Part shown: piece by piece, positions 48,700 through 60,329 of the stretch | Numbering within the stretch: position 1 is the first letter of the stretch | Layout: each line of letters starts with the position of its first letter | Assembly: GCA_003254905.1 (NCBI GenBank) | Contig: QANU01052615.1 | Coordinates: 383,137-447,136 of the forward strand | DNA: 64,000 bases | Direction of reading: 5' to 3' | Source of the DNA: Nissolia schottii | Taxonomy: Eukaryota; Streptophyta; Magnoliopsida; Fabales; Fabaceae | Notes under the pieces: generated by a model | Told to the model about the DNA's origin: nothing | Databases searched by the model: none | What the model saw: only the letters and a program-made list of their open reading frames with translations | Translations under genes and position numbers: made by a program

Positions 48700-49725
48700 C
48701 TGGAGCAATATATCCGTAAGTACCAGCCAACAAAGTTTGAGTAGAAGAATCAGGATCAAGAAGTCTAGCGGTACCAAAATCTGACACACAAGCCTCCAAA
48801 TTTGAGTTCAGCAAAATATTGTTACTGGTTACATCTCGATGAAGAATGGGTGGAGTACAGTGATGGTGCATGTGAGATAGAGCAAATGCAATCCCTTTGA
48901 CAATGTTTACTCTCTTGCTCCAATTCAACTCTTGAGCTTCTGCATTGTTGGCTAGGTTATAGAACAAGCTTCCCATTTCCATGTATTGATACACCAGAAA
49001 CATGCACTTATTGTGCAGACAGAAACCATAAAGCCTAATGATGTTACGGTGACGGATTTCTGTCAATACCTTGACCTCATTGTTGAAACTCTTGTAAAAG
49101 GACGGGTTTTCAGATTCTGTTTTGTGAAGCTTCTTTAGTGCAACACTTGCACCACTAGGGAGTTGTGCCCTGTACACACTCCCATAAGCACCCGTTCCTA
49201 TGCAATACCTAATATCAAAGTCCTCCGTGGCTTTGATTATGTCTTCAAATGCAATTTTACCATCATAGTTCCAAATTGAGAAGAAATCTCCGTTCTTTCT
49301 TTCTTCATATCCAAAATCATTTTCCAAGGGACAAAAAGCTTTAATTCCCCAAACAAACATTGATGAAACGTAGATGCCGCTTAAGGCAGACACTAAAACT
49401 ACCATTACAATAGATATATGAGAATCGGAAGAGCAGGACTGGCCATTACCAACTATTGAGTCTGCAGGGAAACTACAAAAGTGCTCACTTGAATCAAAGG
49501 AGTTGTAAGACATATTGAGGTGTGGTATGGAATCCAGCCCTTCAGGTATGATCCCGTGAAGGTTATTATAGCTAATGTCTAAATAAGAAATTTGTCCAAT
49601 TTGGGAAGGAATTGTTCCGTTCAAAGAGTTGTTGCTTAGTTGCACATGATTGCAATGATTGAGGATACCAAATGGGATCGGTCCCTCAAGCCTATTGTTG
49701 GAGATATCTAAAGCTGAAAGTGCAG

Positions 49726-49869
49726 AGAGTTTTCCCATACCATCTGGTATAACACCAGAAATGTTGTTATGAGAAAGGTCTAAAGCTGAAAGTGCATAGA
49801 GTTTTCCCATACCATCTGGTATAACACCAGAAATGTTGTTATGAGAAAGGTTTAAAGCTTCTAGACGGA
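49726..49869 (-). repeat. In-frame 72-bp tandem duplication of one LRR
   Basis: Two adjacent 72-bp units, nearly identical, each encoding one 24-residue repeat with LSHNNISGVIPDGMGKL. The units differ at only a few bases, so the extra repeat is recent. Confidence 0.9.
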
Positions 49870-50778
49870 CCAAGTGCTCTAGTTCCATGGGGATGATACC
49901 TTCAATATTGTTTGAATCAAGTGAGAGAGACGTCAAATTCCCCAATTGCCACAAAATAGAAGGAATTGGACCATTAAAAGAGTTTCTTGAAAGAGTTAAA
50001 CGCTCTAAACCTTTTAAGTTCCCTAGTTCTATAGGAATTGGTCCTTCAAAATGATTTGAATCAAGGGAGAGTTGAGTCAAATACTTCAATTGACCAAAAG
50101 AAGAAGGGATCACACCACTAAGAAAATTGTTAGAAACAATAAGTATCTCAAGATGAGTGAGATTGGAAAGTGAAGTAGGCAACACGCCTTCAAGACAATT
50201 GAAGGAGAGGTCAAGATACGCAAGCATTGCAAGAGAACATATTTCAATAGGGATGGTTCCATTGAGACCCAAACCACTAAGATCTAGATGCATTAGATTA
50301 GGGAATGCATTAAAATTGAAGTTCTGAATCCGCAGTTTAGATGGAGGAACATAAAAGTAATTCCTTGTTGAAATCTTTGTGATGCTTCCCGCTTCATTGC
50401 AATCAATCCCATTCCAATCACAATGCTGTGAGATGTTTTTACCTTCTCCCCACTGGCTTGAGAGCAAAGCCTTTTGTTCTTCATTTAAAGATGAAGAAAT
50501 TGGTGATGCCAACATTGAATTGGCACCCATGACATTTGGAAGGACCAAGACATGCAAGGTAGCAACAATTGTAAGCTCCATAACTAGTAAACTGCAACCA
50601 GAATTTTCCATGTGTATATTCAAATTTGAATTAGTGGAATCAATTGCATACACAATATACTACTAACGTTGAACACAATACTATATAAATAAAATTGTTG
50701 GCCTATCAACTACGCTGACTACAATAGGCCAACTACGCTGACTACAATTAATAGCTAACTGAGTTTTTTAAGATTTGG

Positions 50779-50779
<1 letters not shown>

Positions 50780-50822
<43 letters not shown>
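50780..50822. repeat. (AT)n microsatellite
   Basis: About 21 AT units upstream of the LRR kinase gene. Confidence 0.95.
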
Positions 50823-50824
<2 letters not shown>

Positions 50825-50839
50825 TTGGTGGCCCTAAAA

Positions 50840-51060
50840 ACAATAGGGCCAATGGCATGTCCATCATTGAAGACAACTGATGATGCCGACATTGAATTGG
50901 CATCCATACCGGGCCAGTTACAACGGTTTGAGATATTATTTTGGTTACTCCACCACTTAATCAAATGACTCAAAATAACAGTATTGACTTCCTCATCTAA
51001 GGGTGACAATTTGGATTCTGCTAATTTTCTGTGAGTCTTACCGTTACATGGGTACTTCAA
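50840..51060 (-). pseudogene. N-terminal scrap of another LRR kinase copy
   Basis: The minus strand encodes HLIKWWSNQNNISNRCNWPG, like the N-cap of this kinase family (NISQHCDWNGIDCN in the copy next door). It is followed by DANSMSASS, which matches the neighbour's GANSMLASP at DNA level (GCCAATTCAATGT(C/T)GGCATCA). The order of the two parts is reversed relative to the intact gene, so it is rearranged debris about 200 bp upstream of the gene start. Confidence 0.55.
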
Positions 51061-52004
51061 TTTTAAAAAAAATATTTGTATGGATATGTGCTAGGTACGG
51101 GTATACTCGAGTATGGTTAGGTAAGCATTCAATTTATGTGTGTGTATATATATCGGGTACAATTCTGTGTATGTCTGGTTGTGGCTGAGTACGGCACGGG
51201 TATGCCACCTGACCAAAACTACATTATTTTGGTGGTTTTTTAGCGTAACTTACTAATCAGACCTTAATAAACACTACAAGAAAGTACATTATTTCCGTCG
51301 GGATTTTCTGTCGGATATGAGACAGTTACCGTCAGTACATTGTGTTTCTGACGGGGTTAGTGTCGGTCATCGGGCCGCCGATAAAGGGTTCGATGGAAAC
51401 CAATTTTGCGTCGGAGGATAATCACCGACGGTAATTTTCGTCGGTCTAATCGACGGTAACCGGTTCACTTGATAGGCCATTTAAACTGGATTACCGTCGG
51501 AACCATCCATCGCTAATAATAATAATATTTTATTCAAATGTTACCATCACCTATAATCGATGCTAATTATTCTGTCAGTAAGTATTTACCGTCGCTTGGT
51601 TGTCGTCGATAATCGTGTCCATGTTGCTGTCGGCTATTGCCGACGATAGTAAGCAAATATTTTAAAAAAATTAAAAACTTTTATTTTTGAATAATTATTT
51701 TTTATTTGAATAACAATTTTGATATAAATAATATGGTTATTTTATTAAATAAAATTATAAATAATTATTTATTTATTTTAACGATTACATTGATTGTGAG
51801 AGTTACAACAGCTTAATTACACGGATAGATATATATTTACGCCATCTTTACTCTCTGCCCATCCATTAGCAAAGATAACAAATAAATTCACAAAGTAGTT
51901 CAACAAAGTGGTACTTCCCATATATATCCTTGCGTGTTTAGATTCATTACATAGTTAAAGAAGCAAATAATATACATAATATATTCAAGATATGCACAAT
52001 ATAT

Positions 52005-52313
52005 TCAATCCTCGTCGGGGTCTTCATCCTCTACGTCCTCCTCAGGGTCCTCCACATCCACGTCCACGTACACGTCCCCGTCCCCGCCCATGTTGACATC
52101 CACGTGCACGTCCCTACCTACGTTGACGCCCACGTGCACGTCCCCATCCACGTGCACGTCCTCATCCGCGTCCACGTCCCAGAAAGGGGAGTCGTAGTCA
52201 GGCTCGTCCCAGAAGGGGGAGTCATAGTCAGGCTCGTCGGACTCGGGTGGGGTTGCTGTGGGTTCGTCGTCCTCAATGACGATAGGAGCGGAAGGATGAT
52301 CGCCCAGGCCCAT
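52005..52313 (-). CDS. Hypothetical acidic Asp/Val-repeat protein inside CACTA 2
   Basis: A 102-codon frame starting MGLGDHPSAPIVIEDDEP. It has a duplicated DEPDYDSPFWD motif and then runs of DVHVDVNVG-type alternating Asp and Val, ending in Glu/Asp. At DNA level it is a degenerate six-base CACGTC-like repeat. The CDS status is doubtful: it could be a remnant of a transposon or captured host gene, or simply a repeat that stays open by chance. No family recognised. Confidence 0.25.
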   Translation of the reverse strand: MGLGDHPSAPIVIEDDEPTATPPESDEPDYDSPFWDEPDYDSPFWDVDADEDVHVDGDVHVGVNVGRDVHVDVNMGGDGDVYVDVDVEDPEEDVEDEDPDED

Positions 52314-53843
52314 AGGGAGCTACGCTATAGAAATATCATTTTCATAGATAACCAATTTGAAATAAAGCAATTAATAAGAAAGTAAGATCCTCCACCTCAC
52401 AACAAATCTACAAGTTCACGTCAACAATTTTGTAATTAGCAAAACAAGACAAAATCAGTTCAAACGTAGACAATTCCAATTCTGAAATTAACTCTGCATA
52501 GACAAAGGAAGATTAATGTTCATAATTCCACACAATCTTTTCTAAACTGTTCTAAAACATAGGCCCTCCAATCTCTGCAAAGAACATATAATCACCGTTG
52601 AGTAAGTAAGTCTCTATCCTAGTACCAATCCTACAAATCTATCATAAGAAAGTAAGTCTCTATCCTAGTACCAATAAAGTTATTGCAGATATACCTAATT
52701 ATTGCGGAAGTCCTTGGCTTGAGTAAGTTGCTTGTTCAAATCTCCTTTGATCCTCAACCTCACAACAAATCTACAAGTTCACGTTCACAATTTTGCAATT
52801 AACAAAACAAGACAAAATCAACTCAAACGTAGACAATTCCAATTCCTCAACTAGTGGCAGCGGATTAAAAGAAAAGGAAAATAAAATGGCAAACAAGCAA
52901 CATGGAGTGGGAGCTTTCTTGTAAGCTTCCATAGAAGTAATGTGGAATAAAACAAACTGCAACAACTTGTGAGTAACAACTTCCCTGAACACTCACACAC
53001 AACCCCAAGTCAGCCACAGAGACACACACACACACACAAAAACACAAATCAGCCAACACACAGACAATCCCAAATCAATAGAGACACACACACACAAATC
53101 AGCCAACACACACAACCCCAAATCGATAGAGACACAGAGGAAGCACAAAGAGTTTGAGTTTGAGTTTGCATGCATCAATAGTTGAAACAATGTATATCAA
53201 ACAAATGACGAAATAATAAAGGTAGGAGAAGGTCGACCTCTAGTGGTGGAGTGGAGGAGGTGGCGGCAAGAACCCGAGGTGGTGGTGGCACGGCGGTGGC
53301 GCGTCCCAGAAGCCGAGGGAGTGTTGGTCATGGAGAGGAGAGGATGGGTGGAGAGAAAGAAAAGGTATGAGAATAAGGAGAAGAGAAAGGAAAATTGCTT
53401 AAGTCATTGGTTCTGAGCTTTACCGTCGGCATTGACCGACGGTAACAAATACAATTCAAAACGGATCGTTTAATTAAAACAGTTACCGTTGATCCGCTAT
53501 ACAGACCGACGGTAGCCTAATAAATTTGGCGCCAACATACGGACCAAATTATTTAATTACCGTCGGTTTGCTTATGTGCCGAAGGTAATGAGCTAGCGCA
53601 ATATCCTACACCAATTTCAAAGCCTTTACCGTCGATTATTACCTGTGTACGACGGTAACGCGTCAATCTTTATCGTCTGTTTGTACCGATGGTAATACTG
53701 GTTTAGGGTTTAGGGTTTTTACCATCGGTACCATCTGACGGTAATATTGGATTAGGTTTTAGGGTTTTTACCATCGGTGCTATCCGACGGTAATGTAAAA
53801 TTAATTTTTGCCAGCCCTGGCGACACTTTAATTGAGCGATTAA

Positions 53844-53937
53844 TAAAGGCCAAGACCAACATGGTTGTAGTCAAGTTGGGGAAATAATAACGTGATGACC
53901 CCCAACCTGATTACCACCACCTTGGCCTTGGCCTTTA
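53844..53937. other. Foldback hairpin 1 (38-nt arms) in CACTA 2
   Basis: Arm 53844-53881 and arm 53900-53937 are complementary over 38 positions with six mismatches, no gaps and an 18-nt loop. The shape resembles a plant small-RNA precursor stem. The key feature is AAAGGCCAAG in the left arm against CTTGGCCTTT in the right arm. Confidence 0.6.
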
Positions 53938-54016
53938 CCACCCTCCCAATTAACGTGGCGCCAGCAATCTGCTCGACAAAAATTAATTAAATAAATAATG
54001 AGCTGGTTAATGAATA

Positions 54017-54143
54017 ACAAAGTCCAAGATAGTGGTAGTCATCAGCTTAATTGGTGGTAGACAATGAGATCCCCATCAATTGGGCCAAATCATCATATTC
54101 CCCCAATGGGACTGCTGATAATTACCACTATCTTGGACTTTGT
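54017..54143. other. Foldback hairpin 2 (30-nt arms) in CACTA 2
   Basis: Arms 54017-54046 and 54114-54143 are complementary at 28 of 30 positions (ACAAAGTCCAAGATAGTGGT at the left outer edge), with a 67-nt middle that has further partial pairing. It resembles hairpin 1 in layout and shares CCAAG...GGT and CCCCAA blocks with it, suggesting a duplicated foldback. Confidence 0.6.
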
Positions 54144-54740
54144 ATCCATTCGATGGCTCAGTTTACACAACGGCAGACTGATAACCAACAAATTAAACTA
54201 ATATCACGTCCCCGATGACAAAAGCATCGCATGACGGATAAGAAAGGGGAGAATGGATGAGAGAAGAGAATTATGGTACAAGCTTAGGAGGGTGGGGGGA
54301 GGGGATTTTATACTATTGGGCCAAGGTGTTACCGTTGGCTATAGCCGACGGTAACCGACAGTAACCAAGCGATCAAAACGATAATGGGAATGTTAAACGT
54401 TCTGGGAAATGGCCAATAAATATTTTCGAGACATTTACCGTCGGTTTTTGACCGACGGTAATAAAAAAATTTATGGCGGGTTGATGAAATTGTTGCGCCT
54501 TTTCCCAATGTATTACCGTCGGTACGCTACAGACTTAGACTGACGGTAAACGTTCTATTACCGTCATTTTTACTGTCGTGTATTCCGTTCTGACGGTAAC
54601 TTCATTGATCTTGCCCGGTTCGTTTTTCTGAACCGTGTACCGTCGGTGATTTTTTCCCCGACGGCTGTCCGACGGTAATACCGTCAGTTCGAGTCTGACG
54701 GTAATTTCGAGACTGAAATAGTCTGTTTTCTAAACCGTAA

Positions 54741-55916
54741 AAAAAATATAATATCCTAACTCCTCCTTCAATCCTCTATGTCTGCTACTTTAATCCGCGT
54801 CATTATCTCTGGAGTGACCTTGTCTTCGGCAATGCCACCTTGCCTCTAGCGTCCTCGTTCTCTTTCTTCTTCAGAGTTGCATCCAGTAATGACCATTGTT
54901 TCTGGCGACGCGACCTTGTCTCCGACAAGTTCCCGTTACTCTTCTCTTCTGCTATTTTTTTAGAAAGAATTAAAAAAATATGATTTTGATTTTTTCTTGT
55001 GCGATTACTTTTATATTGGATATTTACATTAATTATCTTATGACCATTTTATTATATGTAATTTATTATATATATTTTTTCTAAAATATCAATACCCTTG
55101 TTTTTCAAAAAAAATGTTGTACTCATACTCGTTTTCGTATTCAGTACCGGTGTACCGGTGCCAGTGCAACATAGGTCCTAGGTGGATGGACAATATAGGC
55201 ATGGCTGGTGGCAACAAAGAGAAGGATGATAATTAGTATGAAAGTGGAAGTGGATATGACCATAGTACAAGACCACAGCCACAAGTCTTGAAAATGCTAA
55301 ATATATATATAAATATGCAGCTAGGCTTTTGGTTTTGGCAATAATAGAGGGCAAATGGAAAATTACCCCTCTTATGGTTTTAGACTTGTAGTTTATTCGA
55401 CTTTTAATTGAGAAAATTACATATATAGAATGAGACCAAATAAAATAAGAATTTCATATCAAGTGTTTGGAATGTATTTTGTGATGGTGTTTGGTCCTTA
55501 ATTCATTTTGGTGGAATACTCTTTTTCTCTAGGGTTTTATTCCATAGAGTTTTTTAATGGAGTTTTTTTTTAATGAGGCTCCCCTACTTGAGTCAAGTAT
55601 TGTTGAGTTTTAGTGATGTTCTTCGTTTTTCAATTTACATACCCTTTTCGAGTTTAAGCCGTCTCAATCAAACCGATAAAAAAAAAAGAATTTCTTATTA
55701 TTATTTGAGAGTGTGTGCCTCGTCATGGATTTAAATATTGAAAATAATCCCTTTGATTGCTTGTAAAGATAAGGTTGTAGATCTACCTTCCTCAAACCCT
55801 ACTAAATGTGAACCTTGTGTAATGAGCCACTTTTTATATCATTAGTTGAATATCATCGAATGAATTGGAGAGAAAAATCTTTGTTCATCAATGATTTATA
55901 AGTTTAGCAGCAGTGA
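54741..55916. other. Between CACTA 2 and 3, no gene seen
   Basis: AT-rich sequence with no recognised gene. The parts near 51060-51200 and 55110-55200 both contain GGTAC/GTATTC-type motifs and could be two halves of an older host repeat interrupted by CACTA 2; this is a weak impression. Confidence 0.4.
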
Positions 55917-58238
55917 CACTAAAAGAAAAACGTTCATTACCGTCGAAATTATCGCCAATTTTTTTTCGATTACCGTCGGCTTTATTGCTTTCCATCGGAC
56001 TTACCGTCGGCAAATAGATCGACGGTAATAGCCTTGATGGTAACTTATTAACGTCAGATCCATTTAGCTGACAGTGATTAGCGTCAGTGACGACCGACAA
56101 TAATGGCGGTCCAAGGACGGTTCATATTGAATTGTTTACCGTCGAACAAAACTGACGGTAAATATATTAATATTTTATTCCGTATATCGTTGGTTAATTC
56201 TGACTGAAATTTGATGATATATGTACATCAAGCTTTCAAATTACCGTCAACTACAACCGACGATAATTATGAATATTACCGTCAGAATGTTATTGCGGGA
56301 ATTTTCTGACAATCAAGATAATTAATTTAAAAAATATATATTTTATTTTTATTATTATTCCAAATATTAAATTATTTTTTACTGCAATAACTTATACATT
56401 TAATAATATAATTATTTAATCTAAGGGAAATCTGTTTTCTATCTAAGGGAAATCTATTGGATCAAATGACTAAGACAAACAAAAAACAACAAATCCCTAT
56501 ATCAATAATACACATTCCAGTTAATTAAGTCTCATTATAATTGTTTTCATATGAAGCAAAGAAATGTCAAAGTCTTTCTAGCTGAGAGAGAAATACAGGA
56601 TCAAGTTAAGTGATTACCTGACGATGTCAATGAACAACCTACCTTTTGACTCCTGAAAAATTCCACCGCAAAAAATTCACCATCATTATTATATGCATAA
56701 ATTCAATGCATAGTGAAGCTCTAGAACAACACATAACTCACAATTCAAAAAAAAAACAAAAACAAAAACAAAAACAAAAGAAGCTAATATTAATTCGATT
56801 TCCACATTGATTAAGGGAAAACAGTAGGAATAGTGAAAGTAAACATCTTGTTTTATTTAAGTTACTCAAGTTGAAAGGGTTCATGCATTTTGCACACATT
56901 TCCCAATAGAGATGTAAAATTTACAGTATCAGAATGAGAATCAGAAAAAAAAAAAAACCAACGGGAGAGAAGATATAGAAAAACTCAGTTTGTACATGAT
57001 AATTCATCAAATAAAAATATCTAAGAATATCAATTAGAGAAAAAGGAAATTCGAATTTTTCAAGTATTTCTTTCAACTTTAAATTAGTCATTATTGCTCA
57101 CACAAATGTTCTGTAAATATTTGAAGGGTTTAGACTTAGAGCACAGGTACAAGACTTACTTGGAGAGTGTCGCCAGAAGGATCAGTCATGCACCGAGGTT
57201 CAATAATAGTGTTCTTCCTTGTCAGAATAGTCTATGGACAATTTGAGAAGAGACAATTAATTTATCTAAGAACAGTCTCAAAGGTTGCAAATCAAAATGC
57301 CAGTAAAACAAAAGACAGAAAGGGTTAGCGAACCAAAGAAATAGGACCACAGATAATCATTATTTTGACCCAGGCACGTAGGAAACAAAAGCTTCATGTA
57401 TTAACAACAGGAAGTGGTGGTGGAGGAAAGAGGAGATGAGAGGAGAGAAAAAGAGAAAAGAGGAGAAGAGAAGAGAAAGAAGAAATGAGTGAAATGGTGG
57501 GTGGGAGAGTGAAATTAGGCTAAGTACATTTTCAGAAGCATTACCGTCATATATTTCTAACGGTAACTATAAATAGTCTGACTATAATCGCTTTATCAAA
57601 ACGCATCGTTTAATTTATAGGATTATTGTCGGCTTTGTGTCAAACATGTCGATGGTACGAAAAAAGAAGTGCGGAAATTTTGACAATTTTTCACTTTCGT
57701 TGCCGTCAGATAGTTCCGACGGTAAAGCGTCCTGCGCAAGTCATATTAGCTCTCGCGCGAGATGCTGAACAGAATCTCAACTTTTCTCTCTGTTTTGTTA
57801 GTATTATGCGAGACAAAGAACATCTCTTGCAAGTATAGTTAGGCTTTAGGGTTAGGGTTTTTTACTTTCTATTTTTTTGACGGTAATACTAAAAACCATT
57901 TAGCAATTAGGGTTTAGGGTTGATACTGTCAAAAATATCCGACGGTAACAACCGTTACTCTGCATTGCCTCCTCCTTTTATACCACTACTAGTTCCCAAC
58001 TTTTTTTTCTTGTCTTTCATTCACTATCTTAGTTTAAATATTTTGTCATTGTTATTTTTAAATATTTCTTGTCGATTGTTTTGTCAGGGTATATTGCCGA
58101 CGACAATCGTGACCAAAATTTATCTAGTTCACCTTCCAAACCTTTTTCGTCGGTGTTTTTCGTGTTTTTTGATGGTAATACCGTCGAAAAAAATCTGACG
58201 GTAATGTTCTGACGATAATTCTCTTGTTTCTAATAGTG
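55917..58238. mobile_element. CACTA-type DNA transposon 3 (2.3 kb)
   Basis: Ends CACTAAAAGAAAAACG and, inverted, CACTATTAGAAACAAG. Perfect 3-bp target duplication TGA (55914-55916 and 58239-58241). Subterminal arrays of degenerate TTACCGTCGG occur in both orientations (55935-56330 and 57540-58215). The interior is AT-rich with a GGTGGTGGAGG patch near 57415, as in elements 1 and 2, and TTTAGGGTTAGGGTT near 57844. No transposase. The more decayed motifs suggest an older copy of the same family. Confidence 0.85.
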
Positions 58239-58468
58239 TGAATAGAATAACGAAAAAATTCTATTCATAATAGTAGTATTTTTTTTTTTTACTGATAATT
58301 CAATAAAAGGTTTGAGTTGAAATAACCAACCAAAGTACAAAAATAAGATAACACTGAGACTTAATAATGTTTGGCTCATATAAATCGTGTTTCATTAAAA
58401 TCTCTCAATAAAAATCTAAAAAAAAAACTCAAAAGAAGAAGAAAAAAAAAGCACGCCGACCTATGCAA

Positions 58469-58752
58469 CTTTATGTGTATAAATACGATGTGTATGTATG
58501 GTGTATGATTTTTGGTGTACATGTAGCACAAAAATGCTACATGTACACTCAATTTCATACACCTATACATACATCACTAATAATGCACAAACTTTATTCT
58601 CACGAGTGCACAAACATTACAAACTTGTAAGTGATACCCTCAACTATATTTAATTAAGTGCACAAACATTACATGAGTTAAAACACAAACTTTATGTGTA
58701 TAAATACGATGTGTATGTATGGTGTATGATTTTTGGTGTACATGTAGCACAA
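58469..58752. repeat. Direct and inverted copies of a 60-bp terminal sequence
   Basis: ACTTTATGTGTATAAATACG followed by a GGTGTACATGTAGCACAA end occurs at 58469-58532 and again at 58688-58752. Between them, TGCTACATGTACACTCAATT (58533-) is the inverted partner of the first copy, making a tight hairpin with the loop CAAAAA. This looks like one element end inserted into or next to another of the same family. The interval also holds GCACAAACATTAC repeats, the reverse complement of the AAAGTTTGTGC-type repeats elsewhere. Confidence 0.55.
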
Positions 58753-59228
58753 CTCTTTAAGATATCAACCCGATCAGTTCTGAAGTTTGCACATAAGTTG
58801 CAAACAAAAAAACAACTACAGAACACAAAACAACTCCACATTAAAATTATAATAACTCTCAGAAAGACATAAAATAGACTAAAAGCAAACGGAAATACCA
58901 TAGAGCAAGCATCAACACACGGCTTGTTACATAATATTGATAGTGATACGTTGAATCAACTTTTGGTTCCCGTGGCCTATAAGTCATAAGCCACCCCCCA
59001 AAAAGATAGACCAATCAACTAAGAACTTGCTTCAAACGGCAGTACTATACTATTACCGGTCATCCTCGTGAGTAATTGCTGAAGGTACCCAACAACTTCT
59101 CATACCATAATTGGTGGTTAATTCTATACGTTCCAGTATTAATGTTGTTAATTTATTTGTGTCTTACTACGTAGTCTTCGGCACAATTTATTCGTTCTCA
59201 AATGGTAGAAATCTTCAACTGTATATGT

Positions 59229-59889
59229 AGTGATAGGTGACAACTTGAATCAACTTTTGGTTTCCATGGCGTTATAAGCCTCGACTGATCAAGAACACTC
59301 TCAGAAAATGATTGAAGGGTACTGTTACAAGCAATTCGGATGTACCAAGATAGATCGTTCGAGATAGTTCGAAACTCTAACCTTCGGTTGGATTCAAGAG
59401 CTTGATGGTAGTGAACATGGTGGTGATGACAACTTCCTTAGCTAGTGGGGTGGTACCTGTAAAAGCCACTCCAACTCCAAGTCAATATGTGAGTGAATTA
59501 TGAGGTGGTAATGGTCTGAGACATATTTTGTAAAGTAGCAGGAGACCCCTTTTATAGNTGTCAGATTTAATTCATAAGAGATACCTTTCAGCCTTAGTCA
59601 AATTCTTCCTTAGGGACCTGATTACTGTTTCACTGAATTTGATTTGTGCATATATTGACTGATACATATTCCCCATATCTACCCCACGCGTTCATTCTAT
59701 TTATTTCCGCGATATAGTTAATGGACCCCAATCAAGCAAATAACACAACTCATTCCACAGGTAAGACTGCCGTTTTCTGCAAGTTCTTTTTGAGTCCGTC
59801 TTGCATGTGGGGATGGATGACTTATTGACTTATGATGACATAAAGGCCACGGAAACCAAAAGTTGATTCAAGTTATCACCATCAAGACA
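59229..59889. mobile_element. Small element with about 35-bp terminal inverted repeats
   Basis: The left end GGTGACAACTTGAATCAACT continues TTTGGTTTCCATGGC. The right end is its inverse (GCCACGGAAACCAAAAGTTG, then ATTCAAGTTATCACC). No coding content and no convincing target duplication. A single N at 59558 interrupts it. Related ends occur at 58945-58975 and 63545-63580. Confidence 0.5.
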
Positions 59890-60329
59890 TCAACATGATG
59901 GTCCTAAACTTTGGTTTTATCTATAATGTCCAGGCAAAGTCTAACGTTCACATTCTTTAGTTGAAAGTTGAAACTAAAATGTAGTTTGAAACTAACCACG
60001 GCTTTCATCTTGAAAGTTTTTTTTTTTTTTAAATGCTAAACGGGGCTAACAGCCCAAAACAAACACAGGCTAAACAGCCACAATCCAGGGAAAAATAGCA
60101 TCCATTACATCATTTAAAAAAAAAAAAAACATTACTGCGAAAAGTAGGAATAGAATTAAAAAAAAAAACTGTTCCAAGCATAATGATATGCCCATGTTTG
60201 GCCAACGAATCGGCACAAAAGTTAGCCTCTCTAAAAATGTAGGATATCTTCATCTCCAATCCAAATGCAAAAGATTTTTTATGGAAAGGATGAGAGATGA
60301 GTGTTGGTGCATATTATTATTAGGAAAAA

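Larger units (their letters stand above)
44302..50611 (-). pseudogene. LRR receptor-like kinase (MIK2/At1g35710 type) disrupted by a copia insertion
   Basis: Exon 1 (48700-50611) has a signal peptide (the start at MENSGCSLLVMELTIV is preferred over 50653), an N-cap with HCDWNGIDCNEAGS, about 13 LRRs and a membrane segment near ISIVMVVLVSALSGIYVSSM. The kinase has GTGAYGSVY, the ATP-binding lysine in SVALKKLHKT, the catalytic HRDVTSNN, DFG in VSDFGTARLL and the activation-loop end GTYGYIAPG. A 501-bp GT-AG intron follows. Exon 2 starts at 48198 (ELAYSVTLTTKSDVY) and is broken by the copia element 44627-48157. It resumes at 44626 as SFGVVALETIMGGHPRELL and runs to the stop at 44302. Discounting the insertion and one CTATA restores the frame exactly, so the gene was whole before. 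As it stands, the kinase lacks its C-lobe end unless the insert is read through. One LRR is freshly duplicated (49726-49869). Confidence 0.88.
51272..54740. mobile_element. CACTA-type DNA transposon 2 (about 3.5 kb)
   Basis: The left end is CACTACAAGAAAGTACATTA. The right end near 54740 is degenerate (inverted reading TACGGTTTAGAAAACAGAC). Possible AAA target copies flank both ends but are weak evidence. Subterminal arrays of TTACCGTCGG in both orientations lie at 51293-51650 and 53415-54700. It shares interior sequence with element 1 (the CCCTCCAATCTC block near 52560) and the same motif GCTTAAGT just before the right array. No transposase seen. It contains an acidic-repeat open frame (52005-52313), a GGTGGTGGC-rich patch (53260-53300), TTTAGGG runs near 53702, and an unusual insert with two foldbacks (53844-54143). 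Confidence 0.72.

Noticed and set aside
52969..53190. His/Thr- or Val/Cys-rich frames
   Set aside because: Low-complexity (CA)n-like sequence inside CACTA 2, read in several frames.
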